Both the position numbers and the translations under genes were made by a program. Shown here piece by piece: positions 29,487 to 38,252 of a stretch of 64,000 bases of DNA. Position 1 is the stretch's first letter; every line of letters begins with the position of its first letter. Source of the DNA: Chromobacterium subtsugae (GTDB taxonomy: Bacteria; Pseudomonadota; Gammaproteobacteria; Burkholderiales; Chromobacteriaceae); NCBI RefSeq assembly GCF_001676875.1, contig NZ_JYKA01000004.1, positions 248,001-312,000 on the forward strand, given 5' to 3'. The notes under the pieces are model-generated. The model was not told the DNA's origin, ran no database searches, and saw only the letters and a list, made by a program, of their open reading frames with translations.

Positions 29487-29530
29487 GGGGGCCGCGGGGA
29501 GAGTTCAGTTCCCCGCCAGCATAACGCGGA

Positions 29531-30172
29531 TCAGCGGGCGCGCGGCAGATTGTCGCCGACCGCCTGCAACGCCGGCGGCGCGCTCCAGGACCACTGGCGC
29601 TTCCAGGCGCCCATCACCTGCCCCGGATATTCCGGCTTGCCCAGGCTGCCGTTGTAGCGGCCAAGCGCGCGGTAAAGATTGCCGTGCTCGATGTCGAGAT
29701 AGTGGCGCAGGATGGTGCAGCCGTAACGCAGGTTGGTGGTCAGGTCGAACAGATTGTGGCGCGGATCGCCGATGTGGCGCACCCAGAACGGCATCACCTG
29801 CATCAGGCCGCGCGCGCCGGGGCTGGAGAGCGCGTATTTGTTGAAGCCGCTCTCCACCTGGATCAGTCCCAGCACCATCTGCGGATCCAGGCCGGCGCGG
29901 GTCGCCTCGTACTGGACCGCGGTGAGCAGGCGCTCGCGCATCCAGGCGTCGGGAATGCGCTTTTGCAGCCGCGCCGACATCTCGGCGAGCCAGGCCTGGC
30001 CGACGCGGGGATCGTCGAACACCAGCCTGGGCGCGTTGACGTCGGAAATCGAACGGCTCATCGCCGAGGCGACATTGGCCGACAGGGCCTCCTCCTTCTG
30101 CGCGCCGGCCCGCGCCGGCGCGTGCAGAAGCGCCAGGCAGCAGAACAGCGGGAGGAGGAGGCTCGTCTTCAT
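29531..30172 (-). CDS. Soluble lytic transglycosylase, SLT domain
   Basis: Exported murein hydrolase that cleaves the MurNAc-GlcNAc bond to 1,6-anhydro products. The 213-residue protein has a signal peptide (about 1-24) and an SLT domain from about residue 80: VLGLIQVESGFNKYALSSPG with the catalytic glutamate, then ARGLMQVMPFW and LRYGCTILRHYLD, and RYNGSLGKPEYPG. Its ATG shares one base with the proS stop (TGATG), so it is co-translated with proS. Confidence 0.9.
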   Translation of the reverse strand: MKTSLLLPLFCCLALLHAPARAGAQKEEALSANVASAMSRSISDVNAPRLVFDDPRVGQAWLAEMSARLQKRIPDAWMRERLLTAVQYEATRAGLDPQMVLGLIQVESGFNKYALSSPGARGLMQVMPFWVRHIGDPRHNLFDLTTNLRYGCTILRHYLDIEHGNLYRALGRYNGSLGKPEYPGQVMGAWKRQWSWSAPPALQAVGDNLPRAR

Positions 30173-31878
30173 CAGGCCAGCTTGGAGAGGACATGCTCCA
30201 GAATAGCATCGGCGGCGACGGCGGTGGCTTCGCTGTCGCGGCGGTGCTGGTACTCGACCTTGCCTGCCGATAGGCCGCGGTCGCCGATGGTGACGCGGTG
30301 CGGCGCGCCGATCAGCTCCCAGTCGGCGAACATCGCGCCCGGGCGCTCGCCGCGGTCGTCCAGGATCGCGTCGACGCCGCGGGCCAGCAGGTCGGCCAGC
30401 AGCTTGTCGGCAGCTTCCTTCACTGCTTCGGAGCGGTCATAGCCGACCGGGCAGATCACCACCGCGAACGGGGCGATGGCATCCGGCCAGATCATGCCCT
30501 TGTCGTCGTAGTTCTGCTCGATGGCGGCGCCCAGGATGCGGGTGACGCCGATGCCGTAGCAACCCATCTCGAACGGTTTCGGCTTGCCGTCTTCGTCCAG
30601 GAAGGTGGCGTTCATCGCCACCGAGTACTTGGTGCCCAGGTAGAACACGTGGCCGACTTCGATGCCGCGCTGGATCGCCAGCACGCCCTGGCCGTCCGGC
30701 GACGGGTCGCCTTCCACCACGTTGCGGATGTCGAACACTTCCGGCTCGGCGCAGTCGCGGCCGAAGTTGGCGCCGGTGTAGTGCTGGTCGTCCTCGTTGG
30801 CGCCGATGACGAAATCGGCCATCTTGGCGACGGTGCGGTCGGCGATCACTCGGCCCTTGAAGCCCACCGGGCCCAGCGAGCCGGGGTTGGCGCCGAAGGC
30901 GTCGCGGATGGCGGCCGGGCTGGCGAACGCCAGCGGGTTCTTGATGCCGGCGATCTTCTGCGCCTTCACCTCGTTCAGTTCGTGGTCGCCGCGCACCAGC
31001 ATCAGCACGGCCTCGTCCTCTTCGCCTTCCACCACCACCGCCTTGACGGTCTGTTCGATGTCGATCTTGAGGAAATCGACCAACTCGGCGATGGTCTTGA
31101 CCTTGGGCGTATGCACCTTGGCCAGCGCGGCCGCGGCCGCGGCGCGCTCGCCGGCCGGGGCCACCGCCTCGGCCAGCTCGATGTTGGCCGCGTATTCGGA
31201 AGCGGGGCAGTAGACGATGGCGTCTTCGCCGGTATCGGCGATCACCTGAAACTCATGCGAGCGGTCGCCGCCGATGGCGCCGGTATCGGCCGCCACCGCG
31301 CGGTAGGTCAGGCCGAAGCGGTCAAAGATGCGGCGGTAGGCGGCGTACATATTGTCGTAGCTCTTGCCGGCGTCTTCGGCGCTGCGGTCGAACGAGTACG
31401 CGTCCTTCATGGTGAATTCGCGGCCGCGCATCACGCCGAAACGCGGACGGCGCTCGTCGCGGAACTTGGTCTGGATCTGGTAGAAGTTCTTCGGCAGCGC
31501 GCGGTAACTGCGCAGCTCGCGGCGGGCGATGTCGGTGATCACTTCCTCGGCGGTCGGCTGCAGCGCGAAATCGCGCTCGTGGCGGTCCTGGAAGCGCAGC
31601 AGCTCGGCGCCCATCGCATCCCAGCGGCCGGTCTCCTGCCACAGCTCGGCCGGCTGCACCACCGGCAGGCTCACTTCGATGCCGCCGGCGCGGTTCATTT
31701 CCTCGCGGATGATGGCTTCCACCTTGCGCACCACGCGCAGGCCCATCGGCATCCACGAGTAGATGCCGGCTGCCTGCTTGCGGATGAAGCCGGCGCGCAT
31801 CATCAGCTTCTGGCTGGTGATGTCGGCGTCGGCGGGGGCTTCTTTCAGCGTGGAGATGAAAAACTGCGATGCGCGCAT
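30172..31878 (-). CDS. proS: Prolyl-tRNA synthetase
   Basis: Charges tRNA(Pro). The 568-residue bacterial-type enzyme begins [20 protein letters not shown] and has class II motif 1 ([29 protein letters not shown]), motif 2 ([19 protein letters not shown]), the inserted editing domain of bacterial ProRS (about 220-400, with [13 protein letters not shown]) and motif 3 ([18 protein letters not shown]), then the anticodon-binding domain. I use the ATG at 31878; the 45 in-frame codons upstream are unlike ProS. The transglycosylase gene follows with a one-base overlap. Confidence 0.98.
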   Translation of the reverse strand: MRASQFFISTLKEAPADADITSQKLMMRAGFIRKQAAGIYSWMPMGLRVVRKVEAIIREEMNRAGGIEVSLPVVQPAELWQETGRWDAMGAELLRFQDRHERDFALQPTAEEVITDIARRELRSYRALPKNFYQIQTKFRDERRPRFGVMRGREFTMKDAYSFDRSAEDAGKSYDNMYAAYRRIFDRFGLTYRAVAADTGAIGGDRSHEFQVIADTGEDAIVYCPASEYAANIELAEAVAPAGERAAAAAALAKVHTPKVKTIAELVDFLKIDIEQTVKAVVVEGEEDEAVLMLVRGDHELNEVKAQKIAGIKNPLAFASPAAIRDAFGANPGSLGPVGFKGRVIADRTVAKMADFVIGANEDDQHYTGANFGRDCAEPEVFDIRNVVEGDPSPDGQGVLAIQRGIEVGHVFYLGTKYSVAMNATFLDEDGKPKPFEMGCYGIGVTRILGAAIEQNYDDKGMIWPDAIAPFAVVICPVGYDRSEAVKEAADKLLADLLARGVDAILDDRGERPGAMFADWELIGAPHRVTIGDRGLSAGKVEYQHRRDSEATAVAADAILEHVLSKLA

Positions 31879-32199
31879 GGTGCGTCCTTGGAATTCGGCT
31901 AAATGGCTTCGATTGTAGCGTTGACAGGGGCTGGCGGCCAAGCCTCGGCGGCGGCGCGCGCCGGCTCGCACCGCTTTTGGCCAGTTGTTGCAGTACAACA
32001 ATCGTGCGCGCACCGCGGACGCCTGCGCTTGGCTCGCCCCGGCGTCTGGAGTAACCTGCGCGCAGCCGGACCGTTTATGGCTTTTTTATTCCGCCTCCAT
32101 CATCAACAATGAGGGGATGGCGGCAGCCATCGACGCCCCTCCGGGTCCCCACGCCGCTGCGGCAGCGCCAGCAGCGACGCATAACCGTTATGGAAGCTT
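31879..32199. other. Intergenic region between proS and kup
   Basis: Divergent 321-base region that should carry both promoters. I see no terminator, operator palindrome or riboswitch-like structure that I can name. Short frames in it (for example 31985-32236 plus) have no coding character. Sequence near 32090-32110 (CATCATCAACAATGAGG) precedes kup without an obvious hexamer pair. Confidence 0.4.
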
Positions 32200-34065
32200 A
32201 TGCAGGATCACAATAAACAGGCGATGGCTGGCCTGACCCTGGCCGCGCTCGGCGTCGTCTACGGCGACATCGGCACCAGCCCGCTCTATACCTTGCGCGA
32301 GTGTTTCGTCAGCCAGAGCATCCCCACCACCCCGGACAACATCTTCGGCATCCTGTCGCTGATCTTCTGGTCGCTGATCTTCGTCGTGTCGATCAAGTAC
32401 GTGGCCTTCGTGCTGCGCGCCGACAATCGCGGCGAAGGCGGCATCATGGCGCTGATGGCGCTGGCCCGCCATTACACCACCCATGCCGCGCGCTGGAAGA
32501 TCGTCATGCTGGGGCTGTTCGGCGCGGCGCTGTTCTACGGCGACGCCATCATCACCCCGGCGGTGTCGGTGCTGTCCGCCGCCGAGGGCATGGAAGTCAT
32601 CTCCTCCGGCATGGAGGCCTACGTGCTGCCGGTGGCGGTCGGCGTGCTGGTGGGGCTGTTCCTGCTGCAAAAGCACGGCACCGCCAGCGTCGGCCTGCTG
32701 TTCGGTCCGGTGATGATGGTGTGGTTCGCCATCCTCGGCATCCTCGGCCTCAACCAGATCCTGCAGCAGCCGGCGGTGCTGCAGGCGCTGAACCCCTGGC
32801 ACGCGTTCGCCTTCCTGCACCAGCACGGCTTCCACGCCTTCCTGACGCTGGGCTCGGTGGTGCTGGCGCTGACCGGCGCCGAGGCGCTGTACGCCGACAT
32901 GGGCCACTTCGGCAAAACGCCGATCCGCCGCGCCTGGTTCGCGCTGGTGCTGCCCGGCCTCGCGCTCAACTACTTCGGCCAGGGCGCGCTGTTGATGCGC
33001 GATCCGGCCGCCATCAAGAACCCGTTCTTCCTGCTGGCGCCGGACTGGGCGCTGCTGCCGATGATCGTGCTGGCCACGCTGGCCACGGTGATCGCGTCGC
33101 AGGCGGTGATTTCCGGCGCATACTCGCTGACGCGCCAAGCCATCCTGCTGGGCTACTGCCCGCGGCTGGAGGTGAACCACACCTCGGAGAAGGAAATCGG
33201 CCAGATCTACATGCCCTTCATCAACTGGGCGCTGCTGATCGCGGTGCTGGTGGTGGTGCTGACCTTCAAGAGCTCGTCCAGCCTGGCCGCCGCCTACGGC
33301 ATCGCCGTCACCGGCACCATGCTGATCACCACCATGCTGTTCTTCGTGGTGGCGCGGGTCAACTGGCGCTGGCCGCTGCCGCTGGCGCTGGGCATCACGC
33401 TGCTGTTCGGCGTGATCGACACCGCCTTCTTCGCCGCCAACATCCACAAAGTGGCCGACGGCGGCTGGCTGCCGCTGGTGATGGGCATGGCCATCTTCAC
33501 GCTGATGAGCACCTGGAAGCTGGGCCGCGAGCTGCTGTTCAAGCGCCTGCGCGAACAGGCGCTGCCGCTGGACGGTTTCATCCAGAACCTGGAAGCCTAC
33601 CCGCCGGCGCGGGTGGAAGGCACCGCGGTGTTCCTGACCAGCACGCTGCACGGCGTGCCCCACGCGCTGCTGCACAACCTGAAGCACAACAAGGTGCTGC
33701 ATGAGCGGGTAGTGCTGATGACGGTGCGCACCGAGGACGTGCCCTATGTGGCCGAAGACGAGCGGCTGGAAGTGGTGCAGATGTCGGCGTCGTTCTGGCG
33801 GGTGGTGGCGCGCTACGGCTTCAAGGAAGATCCGAACGTGCTGCAGGTGATGGAAATGTGCGCGAAGGAAGGCTTCGAGCTGGAGCTGATGGACACCTCG
33901 TTCTTCCTGTCGCGCGAAACCATCGTCCCCACCGAGCGGCCGGGCATGGCCCGCTGGCGCGAAAAGTTGTTCGTCTGGATGAGCAAGAACGCGATGCGCG
34001 CCACCGACTTCTTCCAGGTGCCCACCAACCGGGTGGTGGAGTTGGGCGCCCAGGTCGAACTGTAA
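32200..34065 (+). CDS. kup: Low-affinity potassium uptake protein (KUP/HAK family)
   Basis: Proton-coupled K+ importer. The 621-residue protein has the N-terminal signature LGVVYGDIGTSPLYTLRE, twelve membrane helices, the internal FGAALFYGDAIITPAVSVLSA and LTGAEALYADMGHFGK, and a cytosolic C-terminal domain (about 450-621; GTAVFLTSTLHGVPHALLHN, FKEDPNVLQVME, TSFFLSRETIVP). Length and motifs are normal. The ATG at 32200 has only a weak GGAAG upstream. It is alone on its strand. Confidence 0.96.
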   Translation: MQDHNKQAMAGLTLAALGVVYGDIGTSPLYTLRECFVSQSIPTTPDNIFGILSLIFWSLIFVVSIKYVAFVLRADNRGEGGIMALMALARHYTTHAARWKIVMLGLFGAALFYGDAIITPAVSVLSAAEGMEVISSGMEAYVLPVAVGVLVGLFLLQKHGTASVGLLFGPVMMVWFAILGILGLNQILQQPAVLQALNPWHAFAFLHQHGFHAFLTLGSVVLALTGAEALYADMGHFGKTPIRRAWFALVLPGLALNYFGQGALLMRDPAAIKNPFFLLAPDWALLPMIVLATLATVIASQAVISGAYSLTRQAILLGYCPRLEVNHTSEKEIGQIYMPFINWALLIAVLVVVLTFKSSSSLAAAYGIAVTGTMLITTMLFFVVARVNWRWPLPLALGITLLFGVIDTAFFAANIHKVADGGWLPLVMGMAIFTLMSTWKLGRELLFKRLREQALPLDGFIQNLEAYPPARVEGTAVFLTSTLHGVPHALLHNLKHNKVLHERVVLMTVRTEDVPYVAEDERLEVVQMSASFWRVVARYGFKEDPNVLQVMEMCAKEGFELELMDTSFFLSRETIVPTERPGMARWREKLFVWMSKNAMRATDFFQVPTNRVVELGAQVEL

Positions 34066-34094
34066 GCCCGGCGGCCATCGCCAGGCTGTTTGCC

Positions 34095-34120
34095 GCGACG
34101 CGCCGCTTCCGGCGCGTCGC
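34095..34120. terminator. Stem-loop between kup and the HD-family gene
   Basis: GCGACGCGCCG and CGGCGCGTCGC form a perfect 11-bp stem around CTTC between two convergent stop codons. No T-tract follows on either strand, so termination activity is uncertain. Confidence 0.45.
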
Positions 34121-34134
34121 CCGCTTGCCCGCTG

Positions 34135-34701
34135 CTAGCGCCTGGCCACCCGGCGCAGCGGGCTCTCCCGCCGCGCGCCCCAGCACAGATATTGCTCGTA
34201 CGCCGTGCAGAAGGCGGCCAGCACCTGCGCGATGGTCATCGGCCAGATCCTCTCCGGCAACGGCTGCACCCCCATCAATATCGGCCATTCCACATTGTCC
34301 GGCGGCATCAGGTCGCGGCGTTCGGTCGCCAGCAGCCTGGCGTCGGCCATCGCCAGCATCGCCCGGTCCTCTCCCGACAGGCTGAGGCCGAAACGGGCTT
34401 CCACCGCCGCGCCCACCCGGCCCTGCAGCGGCGAGCGTTCGTAGGTGTCCGCCCTCACCACCTCGCCGGCGTAGGCCTTGGCCGCGCCGTACAGCAAGCC
34501 GGCCAGTTGCAGCCGCGGCGGCAGGATCTCCGCCATCCGGATCGCATGCTCGGCCTCGCTGTAGAACTGGCGGCAAGCGCCTCCGAAGCGGCACAGATGC
34601 GCCAGATGATGGGCGATGTCGGCGATGTCGATATCGTCGGGCCGCGGGTCCAGCACATTGAGATAGCGGCCGGACACCGTCTGAATAAATGCATTTCTCA
34701 T
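34135..34701 (-). CDS. HD-family phosphohydrolase-like protein with degenerate metal site
   Basis: Matches a family of small HD-domain nucleotidases or phosphohydrolases common in phages and bacteria: SGRYLNVLDPRPDDIDIADIAHHLAHLCRF at the start, then FYSEAEHAIRMAEILPP and a later ADARLLATERRDLMPP. In active members, as I recall them, the metal site reads GHxxxFYSVAxH...LLHDAAEAYLGD. Here these positions are GACRQFYSEAEH and LLYGAAKAYAGEV, so the HD pair and the first His are lost. The 188-residue fold seems otherwise intact. Probably non-catalytic. ATG at 34701 has GGAG six bases upstream. Confidence 0.75.
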   Translation of the reverse strand: MRNAFIQTVSGRYLNVLDPRPDDIDIADIAHHLAHLCRFGGACRQFYSEAEHAIRMAEILPPRLQLAGLLYGAAKAYAGEVVRADTYERSPLQGRVGAAVEARFGLSLSGEDRAMLAMADARLLATERRDLMPPDNVEWPILMGVQPLPERIWPMTIAQVLAAFCTAYEQYLCWGARRESPLRRVARR

Positions 34702-35196
34702 CAACCGCTCCATTGACTCGGCCCGCCGGCAGGCAGGCCTGCTTCACGCCCATTCCCGCGCCCGGCCGCGCCGCCGATGCCCGCATGAGCGCCATTCCGC
34801 CTCGGCCGGCCACGCGGCGCGGCGACGAAATTTATTTTGATTTAATAATTGAAATAATTAATTCCAATAGAATAGAATCGGTTCGCCCCAAATAACCGAA
34901 TCGCCAGCGCCATTCATGCAACCACGCTGGCGATAAAGCCTCCATTGGAATGAACTCCGGTGTTCCGCCGACGTAAAACATTCAGGAAGAATGGCGACGG
35001 ATGCCGAATATGTTCTAAGAAAGACTAATAAAACAGAAACTTGCTATGACACCAGTCATAAACCCGAAATTTAGCACAGCGCCGAACTGATTTTCCAGTG
35101 CCATTCCGGGCAGGATATTCGCGACGCTTCAATTAACGTGAATTTCTAAATTCGTAATATCGAAATTAAAACCTATTCTTGATGAGGATTCGTGTC
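34702..35196. other. AT-rich intergenic region before the four-gene operon
   Basis: This 495-base stretch is far richer in A and T than its surroundings, notably 34825-34875 and 35020-35180. It contains TATGAC / GTCATA (35045-35060, 4-base spacer), a possible operator, and several AATAATT-like tracts that could bind H-NS-type proteins or serve as UP elements. No gene was found. It should hold the promoter of the operon starting at 35197. Confidence 0.5.
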
Positions 35197-35730
35197 ATGC
35201 ACGCAAAAGACCTCCCTAAAAACAATACTTCGCTGAATGAATTCAAGCTGAAGGCCATCAAGAAAATTCACGATCAAAAACTCACCATCAGCGCGCTGGC
35301 CCGAATGACCGGCATCAAGCAGTCCACTTTGCACAAGGGCTTGTTCGAAGAAAGGGAATTGTCGTTCAGCAATGCCCACGCCATCGGCAACGCGCTGGAC
35401 ATCAGCCTGTCCGGCCATGGCGCCGCGCCGGGCCGGATGGCGCCGGTATTGACCCATTTGAGCCAGCTGCCGTCCTTGCGCGGCCCGGGCCTGCCGATAT
35501 GGGATGAATACGTGCTGCTGCAGCATGCGCCGGGCGAAGCCGTTCTGGCGATAGACCGCTCGCTGTTCCGCCCCGCGCTGTTTCCGGCCCGCGCCGTCGT
35601 GCTGGTGCAAACCGGAGAGCGCGACGGGGCAAACCTGGTGTACCCGCACCACGACGCGCTTTGCCTTGGCGACAACGGCAAGCCGCCGCTGGGCAGAATC
35701 ATCGGCATCACCTTCAGGAAAAACCAATGA
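35197..35730 (+). CDS. Helix-turn-helix transcriptional regulator, first gene of operon
   Basis: A 177-residue protein with an N-terminal Cro/XRE-like helix-turn-helix (about 10-62; LTISALARMTGIKQSTLHKGLFEERELSF) and a beta-rich C-terminal part (about 80-177) with LAIDRSLFRPALFPARAVVLV, which recalls S24/LexA-like sensor domains but without a Ser-Lys dyad that I can place. The ATG at 35197 has GAGG nine bases upstream; the ATG at 35182 has no site. Its stop overlaps the next start (ATGA). It likely controls its own operon. Confidence 0.75.
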   Translation: MHAKDLPKNNTSLNEFKLKAIKKIHDQKLTISALARMTGIKQSTLHKGLFEERELSFSNAHAIGNALDISLSGHGAAPGRMAPVLTHLSQLPSLRGPGLPIWDEYVLLQHAPGEAVLAIDRSLFRPALFPARAVVLVQTGERDGANLVYPHHDALCLGDNGKPPLGRIIGITFRKNQ

Positions 35731-36470
35731 GAACCATCAGAGAACTGGCCGGCAAATCGCTGGCCGCGGTCGACCCCATCGTCATCCTGTCCTTTTTGAT
35801 CCTGATTTCCGCGATTGTGTCCAATCTGACCTCATACAAGGTCATCCAGATTTTCGGCACGGAAGCCAGCCTGGGCACCTTCACCATGCCCATCATCCTG
35901 ATGCTGCTCAACCCCATCGCCGAGGTCTACGGCAAGAACCGCTCCAACCAGATCCTGTTCGCCACCTGCCTCGCCGAGATCGTCTTCGCGGTCTCCTTTA
36001 CCGCGCTCAGCCAGTCGCAGCGCGACTGCGGACTGCTGCCGCTGGCCGAACGCGACCACTGCGCGGCGCTGAACCAAAGTTATGTGCTGATCAGCGAACA
36101 TATCGTCAGGGGCTCGATCTCGTTCGCGCTGGGCTGCCTGATAGGCAGCCAGTTCAACACCCGTTTCCTGCTTTACCTGAAACGGCTGTGGTCCAGCCGC
36201 TTCTACTTCGTCCGCGACGTCTTCTCCTCGGTGATAGGCGAGGTGGTCTACACCGCCATCTGCTTCATGATCGCCTTTTACGGCGTGTTCCCCTTCGCCA
36301 CCATCGTCAAGATCTTCGCCTTCAGCCTGATGTTCAAATTCTCGTCCACCGTGCTGCTGTCCTGGATTTCTCAATACATCGTCCAGTTGCTGTACCGCTA
36401 CCAGGCCTGGCTGGAGCCGGCGCCGTCCAGCAAGAAAATCAAATTCTCCTCGCGCTACCTGCAAGTATGA
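35727..36470 (+). CDS. VUT-family (YhhQ-like) membrane transporter
   Basis: A 247-residue inner-membrane protein with about six helices of the VUT/ECF-like family (PF02592), best known from YhhQ, which imports queuosine precursors. Visible family features are ISAIVSNLTSYKVIQIFG, MLLNPIAEVYGKNRSNQILF and FSSVIGEVVYTAICFMIAFYG. No queuosine gene is nearby, and it is locked between a regulator and a chorismate-enzyme-like gene by four-base overlaps on both sides. So it may carry a different small heterocycle or aromatic compound (inference). Confidence 0.8.
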   Translation: MRTIRELAGKSLAAVDPIVILSFLILISAIVSNLTSYKVIQIFGTEASLGTFTMPIILMLLNPIAEVYGKNRSNQILFATCLAEIVFAVSFTALSQSQRDCGLLPLAERDHCAALNQSYVLISEHIVRGSISFALGCLIGSQFNTRFLLYLKRLWSSRFYFVRDVFSSVIGEVVYTAICFMIAFYGVFPFATIVKIFAFSLMFKFSSTVLLSWISQYIVQLLYRYQAWLEPAPSSKKIKFSSRYLQV

Positions 36471-37795
36471 AACCCATCGTCCTTCATCACCGGCCCCGCG
36501 CCGGCCAAACCGCCGCCGCGCCATTGTTCGCGCTGGAAAGCAATTACGACTACACCCGCAAATACCGCCGCCAATCGCGGCGGGTGGAGCGGGCGTCGCT
36601 GACGCTGCTGTTTTTCGCCGACCGCGTCATGCTGCTGCCGCGCAGCGCCAACGGCCTGGCCATGCTGCGGGCGCTGGCGGAGCGGTTGCCGCTGCGGCGC
36701 GACGGCGACGGCGACGCCTTCAGCCTGGCGCTGGACGCCAGCGCGCCGTTGCGGCGGCGGCTGGCGCAGCTGCTGGGGCTGCTGCAGCCGTTCCAGGCCG
36801 ATGCCTGCTTCGGCCTATACGGTTTCTTCACCTACGAGCTGCTCCATGCCGAACTGGGCCTGCCCTGCGATTTGCTCGGCCTGTTCCACCTGCCGGAGCA
36901 GTTAAGCGTAGACGGCCAGCCGCATGGATACTTTGTCGACCCCGAGGCCGACGACGGCCCGGCGCCGCCGCCCGACCTGGCGCGCTTCATCGATCTGGAC
37001 CGCTTCGCCGCCGGCCGCAACGCCGAGCATGGGCCGATGTACCGCGCCGCCAGCCAGCAAATCGCCGACGGCCAAGTACGCTCGGTCAACCCCAGCTTCG
37101 CCATCCGCCGCCCCACCGCCCGCAACGCCTACCAGATTTACCAGGCGCTGCAGGCGAAAAACCTGGCGCCGTACAATCTGTTTTTCGACGCCGGCCCCTT
37201 CCAGCTGGCCGGCGCGTCGCCGGCGATGTTCCTGCGCATCCGCGGTGGCCGGGTGGAGACCAGCCCGATCTGCGGCACCGTCGCCCGGGGCCGCGACGAA
37301 ACGGAAGACCGCGCGCAGATCGCCAAACTGCTGGCTTCGGAGAAAGACGATTTCGAACTGGCGGAATGCGTGCGCGCCGACCTGGCGGCCAAACAGGCCA
37401 GCTGCCGCGACGCGACGCTGCTGGCGGCCAAGGAAATAGAGAAATTCGCCAACGTGTTCCACACTTCGGCGCACGTGGCGGCCACGCTGCGGGAAGGATG
37501 CACGGCGGCCGACGCCATAGCCGATCACCTGTGGCCGGCCACCATCCTGGGCACGCCGACCGCCGCCGCCGCGCGGCTGCTGGCCGAGCATGAAAGCCGC
37601 CACTGGTACGGCGGCGCCTTCGGCTATCTGACCGCCGCCGGCGAAGTCGACCTGGGCACCATCATCCGCAGCGCGCTGCTCCGCGACGGCGTCGCCACCA
37701 CCCGAGTCGGCAGCACCCTGACCCGCCACTCCAGCGCGCCGGCCGAACAAAGGGAACTGGAAGCCAAGGCGGCGCTGATCCTGGGCGTGCTATGA
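36467..37795 (+). CDS. Chorismate-binding enzyme family protein (TrpE/PhzE-like), no glutaminase domain
   Basis: A 442-residue protein whose wording follows the TrpE(G)/PhzE subgroup: ESNYDYTRKY (25-34), FGLYGFFTYELLH (115-127), FQLAGASPAMFLRI (245-258), GRVETSPICGTVARG (261-275), SEKDDFELAEC (291-301), WYGGAFGY (380-387) and a final GSTLTRHSSAP...ELEAKAALIL. Subgroup members usually end in a glutamine amidotransferase, which is missing here. The DRNDK motif reads RADLAAK, and GAPK reads GTPT (362-365). Two probable Mg2+ glutamates (297 and in the last helix) remain. Product unknown; anthranilate synthesis is unlikely. Overlaps both neighbours by four bases. Confidence 0.8.
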   Translation: MKPIVLHHRPRAGQTAAAPLFALESNYDYTRKYRRQSRRVERASLTLLFFADRVMLLPRSANGLAMLRALAERLPLRRDGDGDAFSLALDASAPLRRRLAQLLGLLQPFQADACFGLYGFFTYELLHAELGLPCDLLGLFHLPEQLSVDGQPHGYFVDPEADDGPAPPPDLARFIDLDRFAAGRNAEHGPMYRAASQQIADGQVRSVNPSFAIRRPTARNAYQIYQALQAKNLAPYNLFFDAGPFQLAGASPAMFLRIRGGRVETSPICGTVARGRDETEDRAQIAKLLASEKDDFELAECVRADLAAKQASCRDATLLAAKEIEKFANVFHTSAHVAATLREGCTAADAIADHLWPATILGTPTAAAARLLAEHESRHWYGGAFGYLTAAGEVDLGTIIRSALLRDGVATTRVGSTLTRHSSAPAEQRELEAKAALILGVL

Positions 37796-38247
37796 AAGCG
37801 CTGACGATAGAGGACATCAGCGGCGAGGCCATCACCATCCGGCTGGTGAACACCGCCAAAACCTACCGGGTCGGACTGGACCGGCCGGTGCGGCTGCAGG
37901 ATATCCGCGGGCTGGCCAAGGACGAGATTCTGCTGGCCGGCGTGGTGGCCGGCAAAGTGGCGCGCGGCAATGCCGCGCTGCTGGCGCAGTACGACTTCAG
38001 CCAGGTCGCCATAGCCGGCGACTTCCGGCTGCAAAGCGTCATTTTCGACCAGAATGTGGCCTTCGTCGCCGACGAAAACGCCAGGATCGCCATTCCCTAC
38101 CGCGACCTGCCCAGCAATCTGGACGTGATCGGCAAGCTGTCCGACGAGCTGGCCTTCTACATCGGCTTCCTGTACGCCGCCTTCACGCTGCCGGACGAGG
38201 AGCTGACCTTCCAGGATCACCCCCGTCCCTACCTGACGCTGAAATAG
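37792..38247 (+). CDS. Hypothetical protein, last gene of the chorismate-enzyme-like operon
   Basis: A 151-residue soluble protein without a family that I recognise. The first two thirds look beta-rich (ITIRLVNTAKTYRVGLDRPVR, EILLAGVVAGKVARGNAALL, VIFDQNVAFVADENARIAIP); the last third is helical with LAFYIGFLYAAFTLPDEE. No signal peptide, cysteine motif or glutaminase signature, so it is not the missing amidotransferase. Its ATG overlaps the previous stop (ATGA), so it surely belongs to the same operon. Its stop is five bases from the convergent GNAT-AmpD stop. Confidence 0.75.
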   Translation: MKALTIEDISGEAITIRLVNTAKTYRVGLDRPVRLQDIRGLAKDEILLAGVVAGKVARGNAALLAQYDFSQVAIAGDFRLQSVIFDQNVAFVADENARIAIPYRDLPSNLDVIGKLSDELAFYIGFLYAAFTLPDEELTFQDHPRPYLTLK

Positions 38248-38252
38248 CGCCG

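Noticed and set aside
35727-36470. Calling the VUT-family protein a queuosine precursor transporter
   Set aside because: Family match only; the operon has no queuosine gene and points to another substrate.
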